Positions 10,515-22,738 of a stretch of 30,000 nt of DNA are shown piece after piece (positions within the stretch are counted from its first letter, which is position 1; every line of letters starts with the position of its first letter). Position numbers and translations under genes: made by a program. The notes under the pieces are model-generated. The model made no database searches. It saw only the letters and a program-made list of their open reading frames with translations, and was not told where the DNA came from. Source of the DNA: Actinidia chinensis (Eukaryota; Streptophyta; Magnoliopsida; Ericales; Actinidiaceae); NCBI GenBank assembly GCA_009663005.1, contig CM018910.1, positions 10,491,641 through 10,521,640 of the forward strand, written 5' to 3'.

Positions 10515-11742
10515 CCAAAATATAATTTTAAAAGTTTTATGGGGCAAGCTGTAAATATAAAAAAGTTTAGGGACCAAATTATAAATTTTAAAAACTTGTG
10601 GGACAAAACTTTATTCCTCGCATATAGATCTAGAAACTAAAAAAATCTTGAGAGAACTAAATTGTAAAATTTAGAACGCCCAATTACCAAAGTATAATTT
10701 TTAAAACTTTAAGGGGCAAACTATAAATATCAAAAAGTCAAGGAACCAAAATGTAAATTTTAGAAACTTATGGGCCAATAATTCCATCCTCGCGTATAGA
10801 TCCGTAAACTAACAAAACCTTGAGGGAACGAAATTGAAAAACTTTTGAATGCCCAGGGACCAAAGTGTACTTATAAAAATTTTAAAGGGCAAACAGTAAA
10901 TATTAAATAGTCCAAGGTCCAAACTATAATTATTAAAAATTTGTATATCCAAAAACTAAGAAAGTTGAATGAACTAAATTAAAAAAATTTAGAAATGCCA
11001 GGGACCAATGTAGAATTTTAAAAACTTTTGGTGACAAACTGTAAATATCAAAAAGTTCATGGACCAAACGGTAAATTTGAAAAACTTATTGGGTAAAATT
11101 TAAATCCTCGCATATAAATCCTAAACCTAGGAAAACTTTAGAAGAACTAAAATGAAAAATAAAGAAAGCCTAGGGACCAAAGTATAATTTTAAAAAACTT
11201 TAGTGGGCAATCTATAATTACAAGGGTACAAATTATAAATATCAAACAGTTCAAGGACCAAACAGTAATTTCTAGAAACTTTTAGGGGCAAAGTGCAATT
11301 ATAAAAATTTTAAGGGGCAAACAGTAAATATTAAAAAGTCTAGGGTCCAAACTTAAATTATTAAAAATTTGTAGATCCAAAAACTAAGAAAATTGGGTTA
11401 ACTAAATTAAGATTTTTGATGAATGCCAGGGACCAAAGTATAATTTTAAATAGTTTTGGTGACAAACTATAAATATCAAAAACTTGTTGGACAAACTTTA
11501 ATCCTCGCATATAAATCCTAAACCTAAGAAAACTTTGGAAGAACTAAATTGAAAAATTTAGAAAGCCTAGGGACCAAAGTGTAATTTAAAAAAACTTTAG
11601 GGGGCAATCTATAATTACTAGGGTACAAATTATAAATATCAAAAAGTTCAAGGACCAAACTATAATTTTAAAAAACTTGTAGACTTAGAAACTATGAAAA
11701 CCTTGGGAGAACTAAATTGAAAATATTCAAAAAGGCCAAGGA
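10515..11742. repeat. Last 7-mer copy, with f to d jump
   Basis: b 10515, c 10687, d 10860, e 11005, f 11177. Near 11280 the f text CTAGAAACT is followed by TTTAGGGGCAAAGTGCAATTA, a d-type piece, then e (11433) and f (11574). The second f has the tail ACTTAGAAACTATGAAAACC rather than the usual ACTAATAAAACC and leads into an h-type monomer, where domain 1 ends. Confidence 0.75.
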
Positions 11743-12777
11743 CCAAAGTGTAATTTTAAAAACTTTAGGGAGCAAACAACAAATAACAAAAAATCAGGGG
11801 ACCAAACTATAAATTTTAAAAATTTATTGTACAAAACTTTAATCCTCGCACATAGATCTGTAAACTAATAAAACCTTGGAAGATCTAAATTATAAAATTT
11901 ATAAAGGCAAGGGACCAAATTATAATAATAAAAACTTTAGGTGACAAATTGTAAATATCAAAAAGTCTAGGGAGCAAACGGTAAATTTTAAAACACTTAT
12001 TGGACAAAACTTTAATCCTCGCATATACATCCGAAAACAATGAAAACTTTGGGAGAACTAAATTGGAAAATTCCGAATGCCAAGGGACCAAAGTGTAATT
12101 TAAAAAATTTTAGGGGGCAATGTACAAATATCAAAAAATCAAGGGACCAAAATATAAATTTGAAAAACTTACAGGACAAAAATTCAATCCTCTCATATAG
12201 ATCTGAATAGAATGAAAACCTTGGGGGTTCTAAATTAAAAATATTTAGAAAGGCCAAAGACCAAAGTGTAATTTTAAGATTTTAGGGGCCAAAAAGTTAA
12301 TATCAAAAAGTCAAGGGAACAAAATATAAATTTCAAAAACTTACAAGACAAAACATCTGTCCTCGAATATAATCTGGATAGAGGGAAAACCTTGTAGGGA
12401 CTAAATTGAAAAAATTAAGAATGGCCAGGGACCAAAGTATAATTTCAAAAGTTTATGGGGCAAAATGTAAATATCAAAAAGTTCAGGGACCAAACATTAA
12501 ATTTTAAAAATTTATGGGACAAAACTTTAATCGTCGCATATAGATCCGAAAACTAAAAAATCCTTGGAAGAACTAAATTATAAAATTTAGAAAGCCCAAG
12601 GACCAAGGTGTAATTTTGAAAACTTTAGGGGGGCAAATAATAAATATCAAAAAGTAAGGGGAACCAAAATATAAATTTCAAAAACAATCAAGACAAAACA
12701 TCTATCCTCGAATATATATCTGGATAGCTAGAAAACCTTGTAGGGACTAAATTGAAAAACTTAAGAATGGCCAAGGA
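11743..12777. repeat. Transition block: h i g a b c/a
   Basis: This is the first appearance of h (11743, with CAAATAACAAAAAATC and CTCGCACATAGATCTG) and i (11915, with GGTGACAAATTG). They are followed by g (12088), a (12261), b (12432) and a c/a hybrid (12603). The hybrid starts as c (AAGGTGTAATTTTGAAAAC) and ends as a (ACATCTATCCTCGAATATAT). The a-type box at 12354 recurs at ~12700, two monomers on. Here h, i and g are separate monomers, as in domain 3. Confidence 0.72.
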
Positions 12778-14148
12778 CCAAAGTATAATTTCAAAAGTTT
12801 TATGGGGTAAACTATAAATATCAAAAATTCAGGGACCAAACTACAAATTCTAAAAATTTTTGGGAAAAAACTTTAATCCTCGCATATGGATCCGGAAACT
12901 AAAAAATCTTTGGGAAAACTAGGTTGTAAAATTTAGATAGCCCAAGGACCAAGGTGTAATTTTGAAATCTTTAGGGGGCAAAAAATAAATATCAATAAGT
13001 CAAGGGATCAAAATTTAAATTTTAAAAACTTACGGGACAATAATTCAATCCTCGCGTATAGATCCGTAAACTAACAAAACCTTGAGGGAATGAAAGTGAA
13101 ATGATTCTGAATGCCCAGGGACCAAAGTGTAATTATAAAAATTTGAGGGGACAAATAGTAAATATTAAAAAGTCTGAGGTACAAACTATAATTATTAAAA
13201 ATTTATAGATCCGAAAACTAAAAAATTGGGTGAACTAAATTAAAAAAAATTAAAATGCCTGGGGATCAAAGTATAATTTTAAAAATATTTGGTGACAAAC
13301 TGTAAATATCAAAAAGTCCATGGACCAAACAGTAAATTTCAAAAACTTATTGGACAAAACTTTAATCCTCGCATATAAATCCTAAAACTAAGAAAACTTT
13401 GGAAGAACTAAATTGAAAAATTCAGAAAGTCCAGGGACCAAAGTATAATTTAAAAAACTTTAGAGGGCAATCTATAATTAGTAGGGTACAAATTATAAAT
13501 ATAAAAAAGTTCGAGGACCAAATTGAAATTTCAAAAAACTTATAGATTTAGAAACTAATAAAAACCTTGGGAGAACTAAATTAAAAAAAATCAGAAAGGC
13601 CAGGGACCAAAGTGTAATTTTAAAAATTTTAGGGGGCAAACTATAAATAAAAAAAAGTCAGTGGACCGAACTATAAATTTTAAAAATTTATTGGACAAAA
13701 CTTTAATCCTCGCACATAAATCTGTAAACTAAGAAAACCTTGGAAGGCCTAAATTAAAAAATTTAGAAAGGCCAGGGACCAAATTATACTTTTAAGAACT
13801 TTAGGTGACAAATTGTAAATATCAAAAAGTTCAGGGACCAAACGGTATATTTTAAAAAACTTGCCAAAATATAAATTTTAAAAACTTACTGGAAAAAATT
13901 AAATCCTCTCATATAGATCCGAATAGAATGAAAACCTTGGGGGCACTAAATTAAAAAGAATTGGAAAGGCCAAAGACCAAAGTGTAATTTTAAAATTTTA
14001 GGGGCCAAACTATAAATATCAAAAAGTCAAGGGACCAAAATCTAAATTTCAAAAACTTACGAGAAAAAACATCTATCCTCGAATATACATCTGGATAGAA
14101 AGAAAACCTTGTAGGGACTAAATTAAAAAAATTAAGAATGGCCAGGGA
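12778..14148. repeat. 8-mer higher-order repeat, copy 1 (~1.37 kb)
   Basis: b 12778, c 12949, d 13122, e 13266, f 13438, h 13607, i/g fusion 13779, a 13977, next b 14149. The fusion point is near 13861: an i monomer (GGTGACAAATTG, ACGGTATATTTT) passes through AAACTTGCCAAAATATAAAT into a g tail (CTCTCATATAGATCCG). The c monomer has the domain-1 box CTCGCGTATAGATCCG. Copy 2 follows immediately at an offset of 1371-1377 bases. Confidence 0.87.
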
Positions 14149-15524
14149 CCAAAGTATAATTTTAAAAGTTTTATGGGGCCAACTGTAAATATTAAAAAGT
14201 TTAAGGACCAAATTATAAATTCTAAAAACTTATGAGACAAAACTTTAATCTTCGCATATAGATCCGAAAACTAAAAAATCTTTGGGAGAACTAAGTTGTA
14301 AAATTTGGATAGCCCAAGGACCAAGGTGTAATTTTGAAAACTTTAGGGGGCAAACAATAAATATCAATAAGTCAAGGGACCAAAATATATATTTTAAAAA
14401 CTTACAGAACAATAATTCAATCCTCGCGTGTAGATCTATAAACTAACAAAACCTTGAAGGAACGAAATTGAAAAAATTCTAAATGCCCAGGGACCAAAAT
14501 GTAATTATAAAAATTTGAGGGGACAAACAGGAAATATTCAAAAGTTTAGGGTACAGGCTATAATTATTAAAAATTTATAGATCCAAAAACTAAAAAAATT
14601 GGGTGAACTAAATTAAAAAAACTTTTGTAATGCCTGGGGATCAAAGTATAATTTTAAAAACATTTGGTAACAAACTATAAATATCAAAAAGTCCGTGGAC
14701 CAAACGGTAAATTTCAAAAACTTATTGGACAAAACTTTAATCCTCGCATATAAATCCTAAAACTAAGAAAACTTTGGAAGAACTAAATTGAAAAATTCAG
14801 AAAGTCTAGAGACTAAAGTGTATTTTAAAAAACTTTAGGGGGCAATCTATAATTAGTAGGGTACAAATTATAAATATAAAAAAGTTCGAGGACCAAATTG
14901 AAATTTCAAAAAACTTATAGATTTAGAAACTAATAAAAACCTTGGGAGAACTAAATTAAAAAAAATCAGAAAGGCCAGGGACCAAAGTGTAATTTTAAAA
15001 ATTTTAGGGGGCAAACTATAAATAAAAAAAAGTCAATGGACCGAACTATAAATTTTAAAAATTTATTGGACAAAACTTTAATCCTTGCACATAGATATCT
15101 GTAAACTAAGAAAACCTTGGAATGCCTAAATTAAAAAATTTAGAAAAGCCAAGGACCAAATTATAATTTTAAAAACTTTAGGTGACAAATTGTAAATATC
15201 AAAATGTCCAGGGACCAAACGAGATATTTTAAAAAACTTGCCAAAATATAAATTTTAAAAACATACTGGAAAAAACTCAATCCTCTCATATAGATCCGAA
15301 TAGAATGAAAACCATGGGGGAACTAAATTAAAAAAATTCGGAAGGCCAAAGATCAAAGTGTAATTTTAAAATTTTAGGGGCAAAACTATAAATATTAAAA
15401 AGTCATGTGACCAAAATATAAATTTAAAAAACTTATGAGACAAAACATCTATCCTAGAATATATATCTGGCTAGAAAGAAAATCTTGTAGGGACTAAATT
15501 GAAAAAATTAAGAATGTCCAGGGA
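14149..15524. repeat. 8-mer higher-order repeat, copy 2 (~1.37 kb)
   Basis: b 14149, c 14321, d 14494, e 14641, f 14813, h 14982, i/g fusion 15156, a 15353, next b 15525. The same i/g junction (AACTTGCCAAAATATAAAT) is present at about 15236-15254, so the fusion preceded the duplication. Positions 14840-15035 read identically to 13465-13660. The end of the unit resembles b and c1 of the next domain. Confidence 0.87.
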
Positions 15525-16308
15525 CCAAAGTATAATTTCAAAAGTTTTATTGGGCAAACTGTAAATATCAAAAAGTTTAGGGACCAAACTATAAATTCTA
15601 AAAACTTATGGACAAAACTTTAATCCTCGCATATAGATCCGAAAACTAAAGAACCCTTGGGAGAACTAAATTGTAATATTTAGAAAGCCCAAGGACCAAA
15701 GTATAATTTTGAAAACTTTAAGGGGCAAACTATAAATATCAAAAAGTTAGGGGACCAAAATATAAATTTTAAAAGCTTACGGGACAATAATTCAATGGGG
15801 GTACTAAATTGAAAAAATTCAAAAAGGCTAGGGAACAAAGTATAATTTTAATATTTTATGGGGCAAACTGTAAATATAAAAAAGTTAAGGGAGCAATATA
15901 TAATCTAAAAACTTATGAGACAATGCATATATATTTGGATAGAAAGAAAACCTTGGGGGACTAAATTAAAAAAATTAAGAATGGCCAGGTACCAAAGTAT
16001 AATTTAAAAAATTTTAGGGGGCAAAACTATAAATATCAACCAGTCCAGGGCCAAACTATAAATTCTAAAAACTTATATCCATAAACTAACAAAACCTTAG
16101 GAGAACTAAATTATAAAATTCAAAAAGCCCAAGAACCAAAAATTTAATTTGCAAAACTTTAAGGGCCAGACTATAAATATCAAAAAGTCGAGGGACCAAA
16201 ATGTATATTTTAAAAACTTACGGGACAATAATTCAATCCTCGCATATATATACGAATAGAATAAAAACCATGGGGGTACTAAATTAAAAAAATTCAGAAA
16301 GACCAGGG
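15525..16308. repeat. Boundary block: truncated b and c1 monomers, a b c1
   Basis: b (15525) and c (15696) lead to a deletion at about 15796, where AATTCAAT is followed directly by GGGGGTACTAAATT; the CTCGCATAT box and about 34 bases are missing. Then come a (15834), b (15992) and c1 (16136). The b monomer lacks the GGGAC box and CTCGCATAT box near 16075 (AAACTTATATCCATAAAC). The shortened a form (ACAATGCATATATATTTGG) of domain 3 appears here. Confidence 0.7.
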
Positions 16309-17986
16309 AATAAAGTATAGTTTTAAATTTTAGGGGGCAAACTGTAAATATCAGAAATTCAAGGGACGAAAATATAAATTTAAAAAACATATGACGTAGC
16401 GCATATATATCTAGATAGAAAGAAAATCTTGGGGGACTAAATTGAAAAAATTAAGAAAGGCCAGGGACCAAAGTAAAATTTTAAAAAATTTAGGAGGCAA
16501 AATTGTAAATATCAAGACGTCCAGGGCCAAACTGTAAAACCTAAAAACTTATGGGACAAAACTCTGACTCTCGCATATAGATCTGTAAACTAACAAAAAT
16601 TTGGGAGAACTAAATTATAAAATTTTAAAAGCCCAAGGACCAAAGTGTAATTTTTAAAACTTCATGGGGCGGACAATAAATATCAGAGAGTCAATGGACC
16701 AAAATAAAAATTTTAAAACTTTACAGAACAAAAATTCAATCCTCGCATACATATTCGAATAGAATGAAAACCTTAGGGGTACTAAATTGATAAAATTCAG
16801 AAAGGCCAGGGAACAAAGTATAATTTTAAAATTTTAGGGGGAAAGTTGTAAATATTGAAAAGTTAAGGGACCAAAATATAAATTTTAAAAACTTATGAGA
16901 CAATATTTCAATCCTCGCAAATATATCCGAATAGAAATAAAACCTTAAGGGAACGAAATTGGAAAAATTATGAATGGCTGGGGACCAAAGTATAATTATA
17001 AACCTTTTAGGGGGCAAACAGTAAATATTATAAAGTCAAGGATCCAAATTGTAATTATTAAAAATTTATAGATCCGAAAACTAAGAAAATTGGGTGAACT
17101 AAATTGAAAAATTTTAGAAATGCCAGGGACCAAAGTATAATTTTAAAAATTTAGGGGCCAAACTGTAAATATTAAAAAGTCCATGGACCAAACCATAAAT
17201 TTTAAAAACTTATCTGACAAAACTTTATTTCTTGCATATAAATCCTAAACCTAAGAAAATTTTGGAAGAACTAAATTGAAAATTTCAGAAAGCCCAGGCA
17301 CCAAAGTGTAATTTCATAAACTTAAGGGGGCAATCTATGAAAATGCTAGGGGACAAATTATAAATATCAAAAATTCCAAGTACCAAACTTTAATATCAAA
17401 AAATTTATAGATTTAGAAACTAAGAAAACCTTGGAAAAACTAAATTAAAAAAATCAGAAAGGCCAGGGACCAATGTATAATTTTAAAAACTTTAGGGAGC
17501 AGACTATAAATAACAAAAAGTTAAGGGACCAAACTATAAATTTTAAAAATTTATTGGACAAAAGTTTAATCCTCGCATATAGATCATAAAACTATGAAAA
17601 CCTTGGAAGACCAAAATTAAAAAAATTGGAAAGGCCAGGGATCAAATTATTATTTTAAAACAAATGGTGACAAATTGTAAATATCAAAAAATACTAGGGA
17701 CCAAATGGTAAATTTCAAAAAATTTAATGGACAAAACTTTAATCATCGCATATAAATCCTAAAACAAAGAAAACCTTGGGAGAACTAAATTCAAAAATTC
17801 CGAAAGCCCAGGGACCAAAGTGTAATTTAAAAAATTTTAGAGGGCAATCTATAAATTTTAAAAAGTCAAGGGACCAAAATATAAATTTTTAAAACTTATG
17901 GGACAAAAATTCAATCCTCTCATATAGATCCGAATAGAATGAAATCCATGGGGGTACTAAGTTAAAAAAATTCAGAAAGGCAGGGA
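16309..17986. repeat. Complete 10-mer higher-order repeat
   Basis: a 16309, b 16468, c1 16640, c2 16813, d 16985, e 17130, f 17301, h 17470, i 17642, g 17815, next a-type start 17987; 1678 bases. All ten monomers are in phase. The d monomer is 145 bases. Confidence 0.86.
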
Positions 17987-18502
17987 CCAAAGTATAATTT
18001 TAAAATTTTAGGTGGCAAATTATAAATATCAAAAAGTCAGGGGACAAAACTATGAATTTTAACAATTTATTGGAGAAAACTTTAATCCTCGCACATAGAT
18101 CATAAAACTAAGAAAACCTTGGAAGACCTAAATTAAAAAATTTGGAAAGGCCAGGGATCAAATTATAATTTTAAAACATTAGGTGACAAATTGTAAATAT
18201 CCTGAAGTCTAGGGACCAAATGGTAAATTTAAAAAAACATAATGGACAAAACGTTAATCATCGCATATAATTCCTAAAACAAAGAAAACCTAGGGAGAAC
18301 TAAATTGGAAAATTCCGAAAGCCCAAGGACCAAAGTATAATTTAAAAAACTTTAGAGGGCAGTTTATAAATATCAAAAAATTAAGGGAGCAAAATATAAA
18401 TTTTAAAAACTTATGGTACAAAAATTCAATCCCCTCATATAGATCTGAATAGAATGAAATTCATGGGGGTATTAACTTAAAAAAATTCAGAAAGGCCAGG
18501 GA
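17987..18502. repeat. Three-monomer block: a/h hybrid, i, g
   Basis: The first monomer starts as a (AAATTTTAGGTGGCAAAT) and ends as h (CTCGCACATAGATCATAAAAC), followed by i (18158) and g (18330). An exchange between a and h would remove seven monomers (b to h) from a 10-mer, leaving the 516 bases seen. The repeated i-g pair (17642-17986 and 18158-18502) has an offset of 515-516 bases. Confidence 0.8.
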
Positions 18503-20177
18503 ACAAAGAATAATTTTAAAATTTTAGGTGTCAAATTATAAATATCAAAAAGTTAAGGGAACAAAATGTAAATTAAAAAAACTTATGAGATAACACAAAT
18601 ATATCTAGATAGAAATAAAACCTTGGGGGGACTAAATTAAAAAAATTAAGAATGGCCAGGGACCAAACTATAATTTTAAAAATTTTAAGGGGTAAAAATA
18701 TAAATATCAAGAAGTCCAGGGCCAAACTATAAATTCTCAAAACTTATGGGACAAAAATCTAATCCTCGCATATAGATCATTAAACTAACAAAACCTTGGG
18801 AAAACTAAATTATAAAATTTGGAAAACCCGAGGACTGAAGTGTAATTTTAAAAACTTTAAGGGGTAGACAACAAATATCAAAGAGTCAATGGACCAAAAT
18901 GTAAATTTTAAAACTTTACGGAACAAAAATTCAATCCTCGCATATATATCCTAATAGAATGAAAATCTTGGGGGTGCTAAATTGATAAAATTCAGAAAGG
19001 CCAGGGAACAAAGAATAATTTTAAAATTTTAGGGGGTAAGCTGTAAATATTGAAAACGTAAGGAACCAAAATATAAATTTTAAAAACTTATGAGACAATT
19101 TCAATCCTCACAAATATATCCGGATAGAAAGAAAACCTTGAGAGAACGAAATTGAAAAAATTCTGAATGGCCGTGGACCAAAGTATAATTATAAAACTTT
19201 TAGGGGCAAATAATAAATATTAAAAAGTCAAGGATCAAAACAGTAATTATTAAAAATTTATTAATCCAAAAACTAAGAAAATTGGATGAACTAAATCAAA
19301 AAATTTTACAAATGTCAGGGACCAAAGTATAATTTTAAAGATTTTAGGTGACAAACTATACCTATTAGAAAGTCTATGGACAAAAATGGTAAATTGTAAA
19401 AACTTATTGGACAAAACTTTAATCCTTGCATATAAATCCTAAAACTAAGAAAACTTTTGAAGAACTAAATTGAAAAATTCAGAAAGCCCAGGGACCAAAG
19501 TATAATTTTATAAACTTTAGGGGGCAATCTATAAATACTACAGGACAAATTATAAATATCAAAAAGTCCAAGTACCAAACTATAATTTCAAAAAATCTAT
19601 AGATTTAGAAACTAAGAAAACCTTGGTAAAACCAAATTCAAAAAATTTAAAAAGGCCAGGGACGAAAGTATAATTTTAAAAATTTTAACGACCAAACTTT
19701 AAATAACAAAAAGTCAAGGGACCAAATTGTAAATTTTAAAAATTTATTGGACAAAACTTTAATCCTCGCACATAGATAATAAAACTAAGAAAACCTTAGA
19801 AGACCTAAATTAAAAAATTTAGAAAGGCCAGGGACCAAATTATAATTTTAAAACTTAGGGTGACAAATTGTAAATATTAAAAAGTCTAGGGACCAAATGG
19901 TAATTTTTAAGGAACTTAATGGACAAAACTTTAATCATCGCATATAAATCCTAAAACAAAGAAAACCTTAGGTGAACTAAATTGGAAATTTCCAAAAGCC
20001 TAGGGACCAAAGTTTAATTTAAAATATTTTAGGGGCAATCTATAAATATCAAAAAGTTAAGGGACCAAAATATAAATTTTAAAACTTATGGGACAAAAAT
20101 TCAATCCTCTCATATAGATCCAAATAGAATGAAAACCACGGGAGTACTAGATTGAAAAAATTCAAAAATGCCAGGGA
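18503..20177. repeat. Complete 10-mer higher-order repeat (reference)
   Basis: a 18503, b 18663, c1 18835, c2 19008, d 19178, e 19322, f 19495, h 19663, i 19835, g 20007, next a 20178; 1675 bases. It is used as the reference for domain 3 because every monomer is complete. Confidence 0.88.
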
Positions 20178-22738
20178 ACAAAGTATAATTTTAAAATTTT
20201 AGGGGGCAAATTGTAGATATCAAAAAGTTAAGGGACCAAAATATAAATTTAAAAAACTTATGAGATAACGCATATATATCTGGATAGAATGAAAACCTTT
20301 GGGGGACTAAATTAAAAAAAATTAAGAATGGCCAAGGACCAAAGTATAATTTTAAAAATTTTAGGGGTCGAAACTATAAATAATAAGAAGTCCAGGGCCA
20401 AGCTGTAAATTCTAAAAACTTATGGCACAAAATTTAATCCTCTCATATTTATCCGTAAACTAACAAAACCTTGGGAGAACTAAATTATAAAATTTGGAAA
20501 GCCCGAGGACCAAAGTGTAATTTTAAAGACTTTAAGGGGCAGACAATAAATATCAAAGAGTCAATGGAACAAAATGTAAACTTCAAAACTTTGTGGAACA
20601 AAAATTCAATCCTCGCATATATATCCGAATAGAATGAAAACCTTAGGGGATACCAGTGATAAAATTCAGAAAGGCCAGGGAACAAAGTATAATTTTAAAA
20701 TGTTAGGGGGTAAGCAATAAATATTGAAAAGGTAAGGGACCAAAATATAAATTTTAAAAACTTATGAGACAAAATTTCAATCCTCACAAATATATTCAGA
20801 TAGAAATAAAACCTTAATAAGGGAACGAAATTGAAAAAAATCTGAATTGCCGGGGACTAAAGTATAATTTTAAAATTTTTAGGGGGCAAACAGTAAATAT
20901 TAAAAAGTCAAAAACCCAAACTAAAATTATTAAAAATTTACTGATTCAAAAACTATGAAAATCAGGTGAACTAAATCAAAATATTTTAGAAATGCCAGGG
21001 ACCAAAGTATAATTTTAAAAATTTTAGGTGACAAATTGTAAATATCAAAAAGTCCATAAACCAAACGGTAAATTTTAAAAATTCATTGGACAAAACTTTA
21101 ATCCTCGCACATAAATCCTAAAACTAAGAAAACTTTGGAAGAACTAAATTGAAAAAAATTCGGAAAGCCCAGGGAACAAATTGTAATTTCAAAAACTTTA
21201 GGGGGCAATCTATAAATACTAGGGGACAAATTATAAGTATCAAAAAGTCCAAGTACCAAACTATAATTTCAAAAAATTTATAGATTTGAAACTAAGAAAT
21301 CCTTGGGAAAACTAAATTAAAAAAAATTAGAAAGGCCAGGGACCAAAATATAATTTTAAAAAACTTATAGATTTATAAACTAAGAAAATCTTGGGAAAAC
21401 TAAATTAAAAAAATTCAGAAAAGGCAGACAATAAATATCAAAAAGTCAATGGACCAAAATATAAATTTCAAAACTTCACGGAACAAAAATTCAATCCTCG
21501 CATAAATATCCGAATAGAATGAAAACCTTGGGGGAACTAAATTGATAAAATTCAGAAAGGCCAGGAACAAAGTATAATTTTAAATTTTTAGGGGGTAAGC
21601 TGTAAATATTGACAAGGTAAGGGACCAAAATATAAATTTTAAAAACTTACGAGACAAAATTTCAATCTTCGCAAATATATCAGGATAGATAGAAAACCTT
21701 GAGGGAACAAAATTGAAAAAATTCTGAATGACTGGGGACCAAGGTATAATTATAAAACTTTTAGGGGGCAAATAGAAAATATTAAAAGGTCAAGAATCCA
21801 AACTCTAATTATTAAAAATTTATAGATCTGAAAACTAAGAAAATTAGGTGAACTAAATCAAAAAATTTTACAAATGTCAGGGACCAAAATATAATTTTAA
21901 AAACTTTAGGTGACAAACTGTAAATATCAGAAAGTCCATGGACCATACGGTAAATTTTAAAAACTTATTGGACAAAACTTTAATCCTTGCATATAAATCC
22001 TAAAACTAAAAAAACTTTGGATGAAATAAATTGAAAAATTCAGAAAGCCTAGGGACCGAAGTGTAGTTTCAAAAACTTTTGGGGGCGATCTATAAATAAT
22101 CTGGGACAAATTATAAATATCAAAAGGTCCAAGTACCAAACTATAATTTCAAAATATCTATAGATTTAGAAACTAAGAAAACCTTGGTAAAACTAAATTA
22201 AAAATATTCAAAAAGGCTAAGGACGAAAGTATAATTTTAAAAACTTTAAGTACCAAACTATAAATAACAAAAAGTCAAGGGACCAAACTATAAATTTTAA
22301 AAATTTATTGTACAAAACTTTAATCCTCTCACATAGATCATAAAATTAAGAAAACCTTGGGAGACCTAAATTAAAAAATTTAGAAAGGCCAGGGACTAAA
22401 TTATAATTTTAAAACTTTGGGTGACAAATTGTAAATATTAAAAATTCTAGGGACCAAATGGTAAATTTTAAAAAACTTAATGGACAAAACTTTAATCATC
22501 GCATATAAATCCTAAAACAAAGAAAACCCCAGGAGAACTAATTTGGAAAATTCCAAAAGCCTAGGGACCAAAATGTAATTTAAAAATTTTACGGGACAAT
22601 CTATAAATATCAAAAAGTCAAGGGACCAAAATATAAATTTTAAAACTTGTGGGGCAAAAATTCAATCCTCTCGTATAGATCCGAATAGAATGAAAACCAC
22701 GGGGGTAATTAATTTAAAAAATTCAAAACGACCAGGGA
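20178..22738. repeat. Extended unit, ~2.56 kb: partial 10-mer plus second c1-to-g run
   Basis: a 20178, b 20339, c1 20510, c2 20682, d 20857, e 21002, f 21176, then a truncated extra monomer f' (21343) ending AGATTTATAAACTAAG. Near 21415-21430 this joins the middle of a c1 (GGCAGACAATAAATATC). The run continues c2 21567, d 21739, e 21884, f 22056, h 22224, i 22396, g 22568, next a 22739. The c1-to-f stretch is thus present twice, about 890 bases apart. Confidence 0.82.

Larger units (their letters stand above)
1..11742. repeat. Higher-order repeat domain 1: 7-mer, ~1.17 kb
   Basis: Monomers recur in the order a b c d e f g. Type a has ATCCTCGAATATAT. Type b has CTCGCATATAGATCCAG. Type c has AATTCAATCCTCGCGTATAG. 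Type d is only ~145 bp. Type e has GGTGACAAAC and CATATAAATCCTAAAC. Type f has GTGGGCAATCTATAATTAC and AGATTTAGAAAC. Type g has CAATCTACAAATATC and CTCTCATATAGATCCG. Successive b monomers lie 1170 (3106 to 4276), 1164 (5371 to 6535), 1169 (8175 to 9344) and 1171 (9344 to 10515) bases apart. Other intervals are shortened or rearranged and are listed separately. Confidence 0.88.

Noticed and set aside
16106..16390. Longest minus-strand open frame (94 codons), rich in Phe, Leu and Ile
   Set aside because: It is the reverse complement of satellite monomers. Related peptides (pieces such as FWSLDFLIF, NLVP, YPLKF) recur at 6376-6597, 13990-14211, 23253-23444 and 28719-28940 wherever monomers happen to lack stops. 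Monomer length is not a steady multiple of three, so frames cannot stay open. There is no gene context and no sign of selection on protein.
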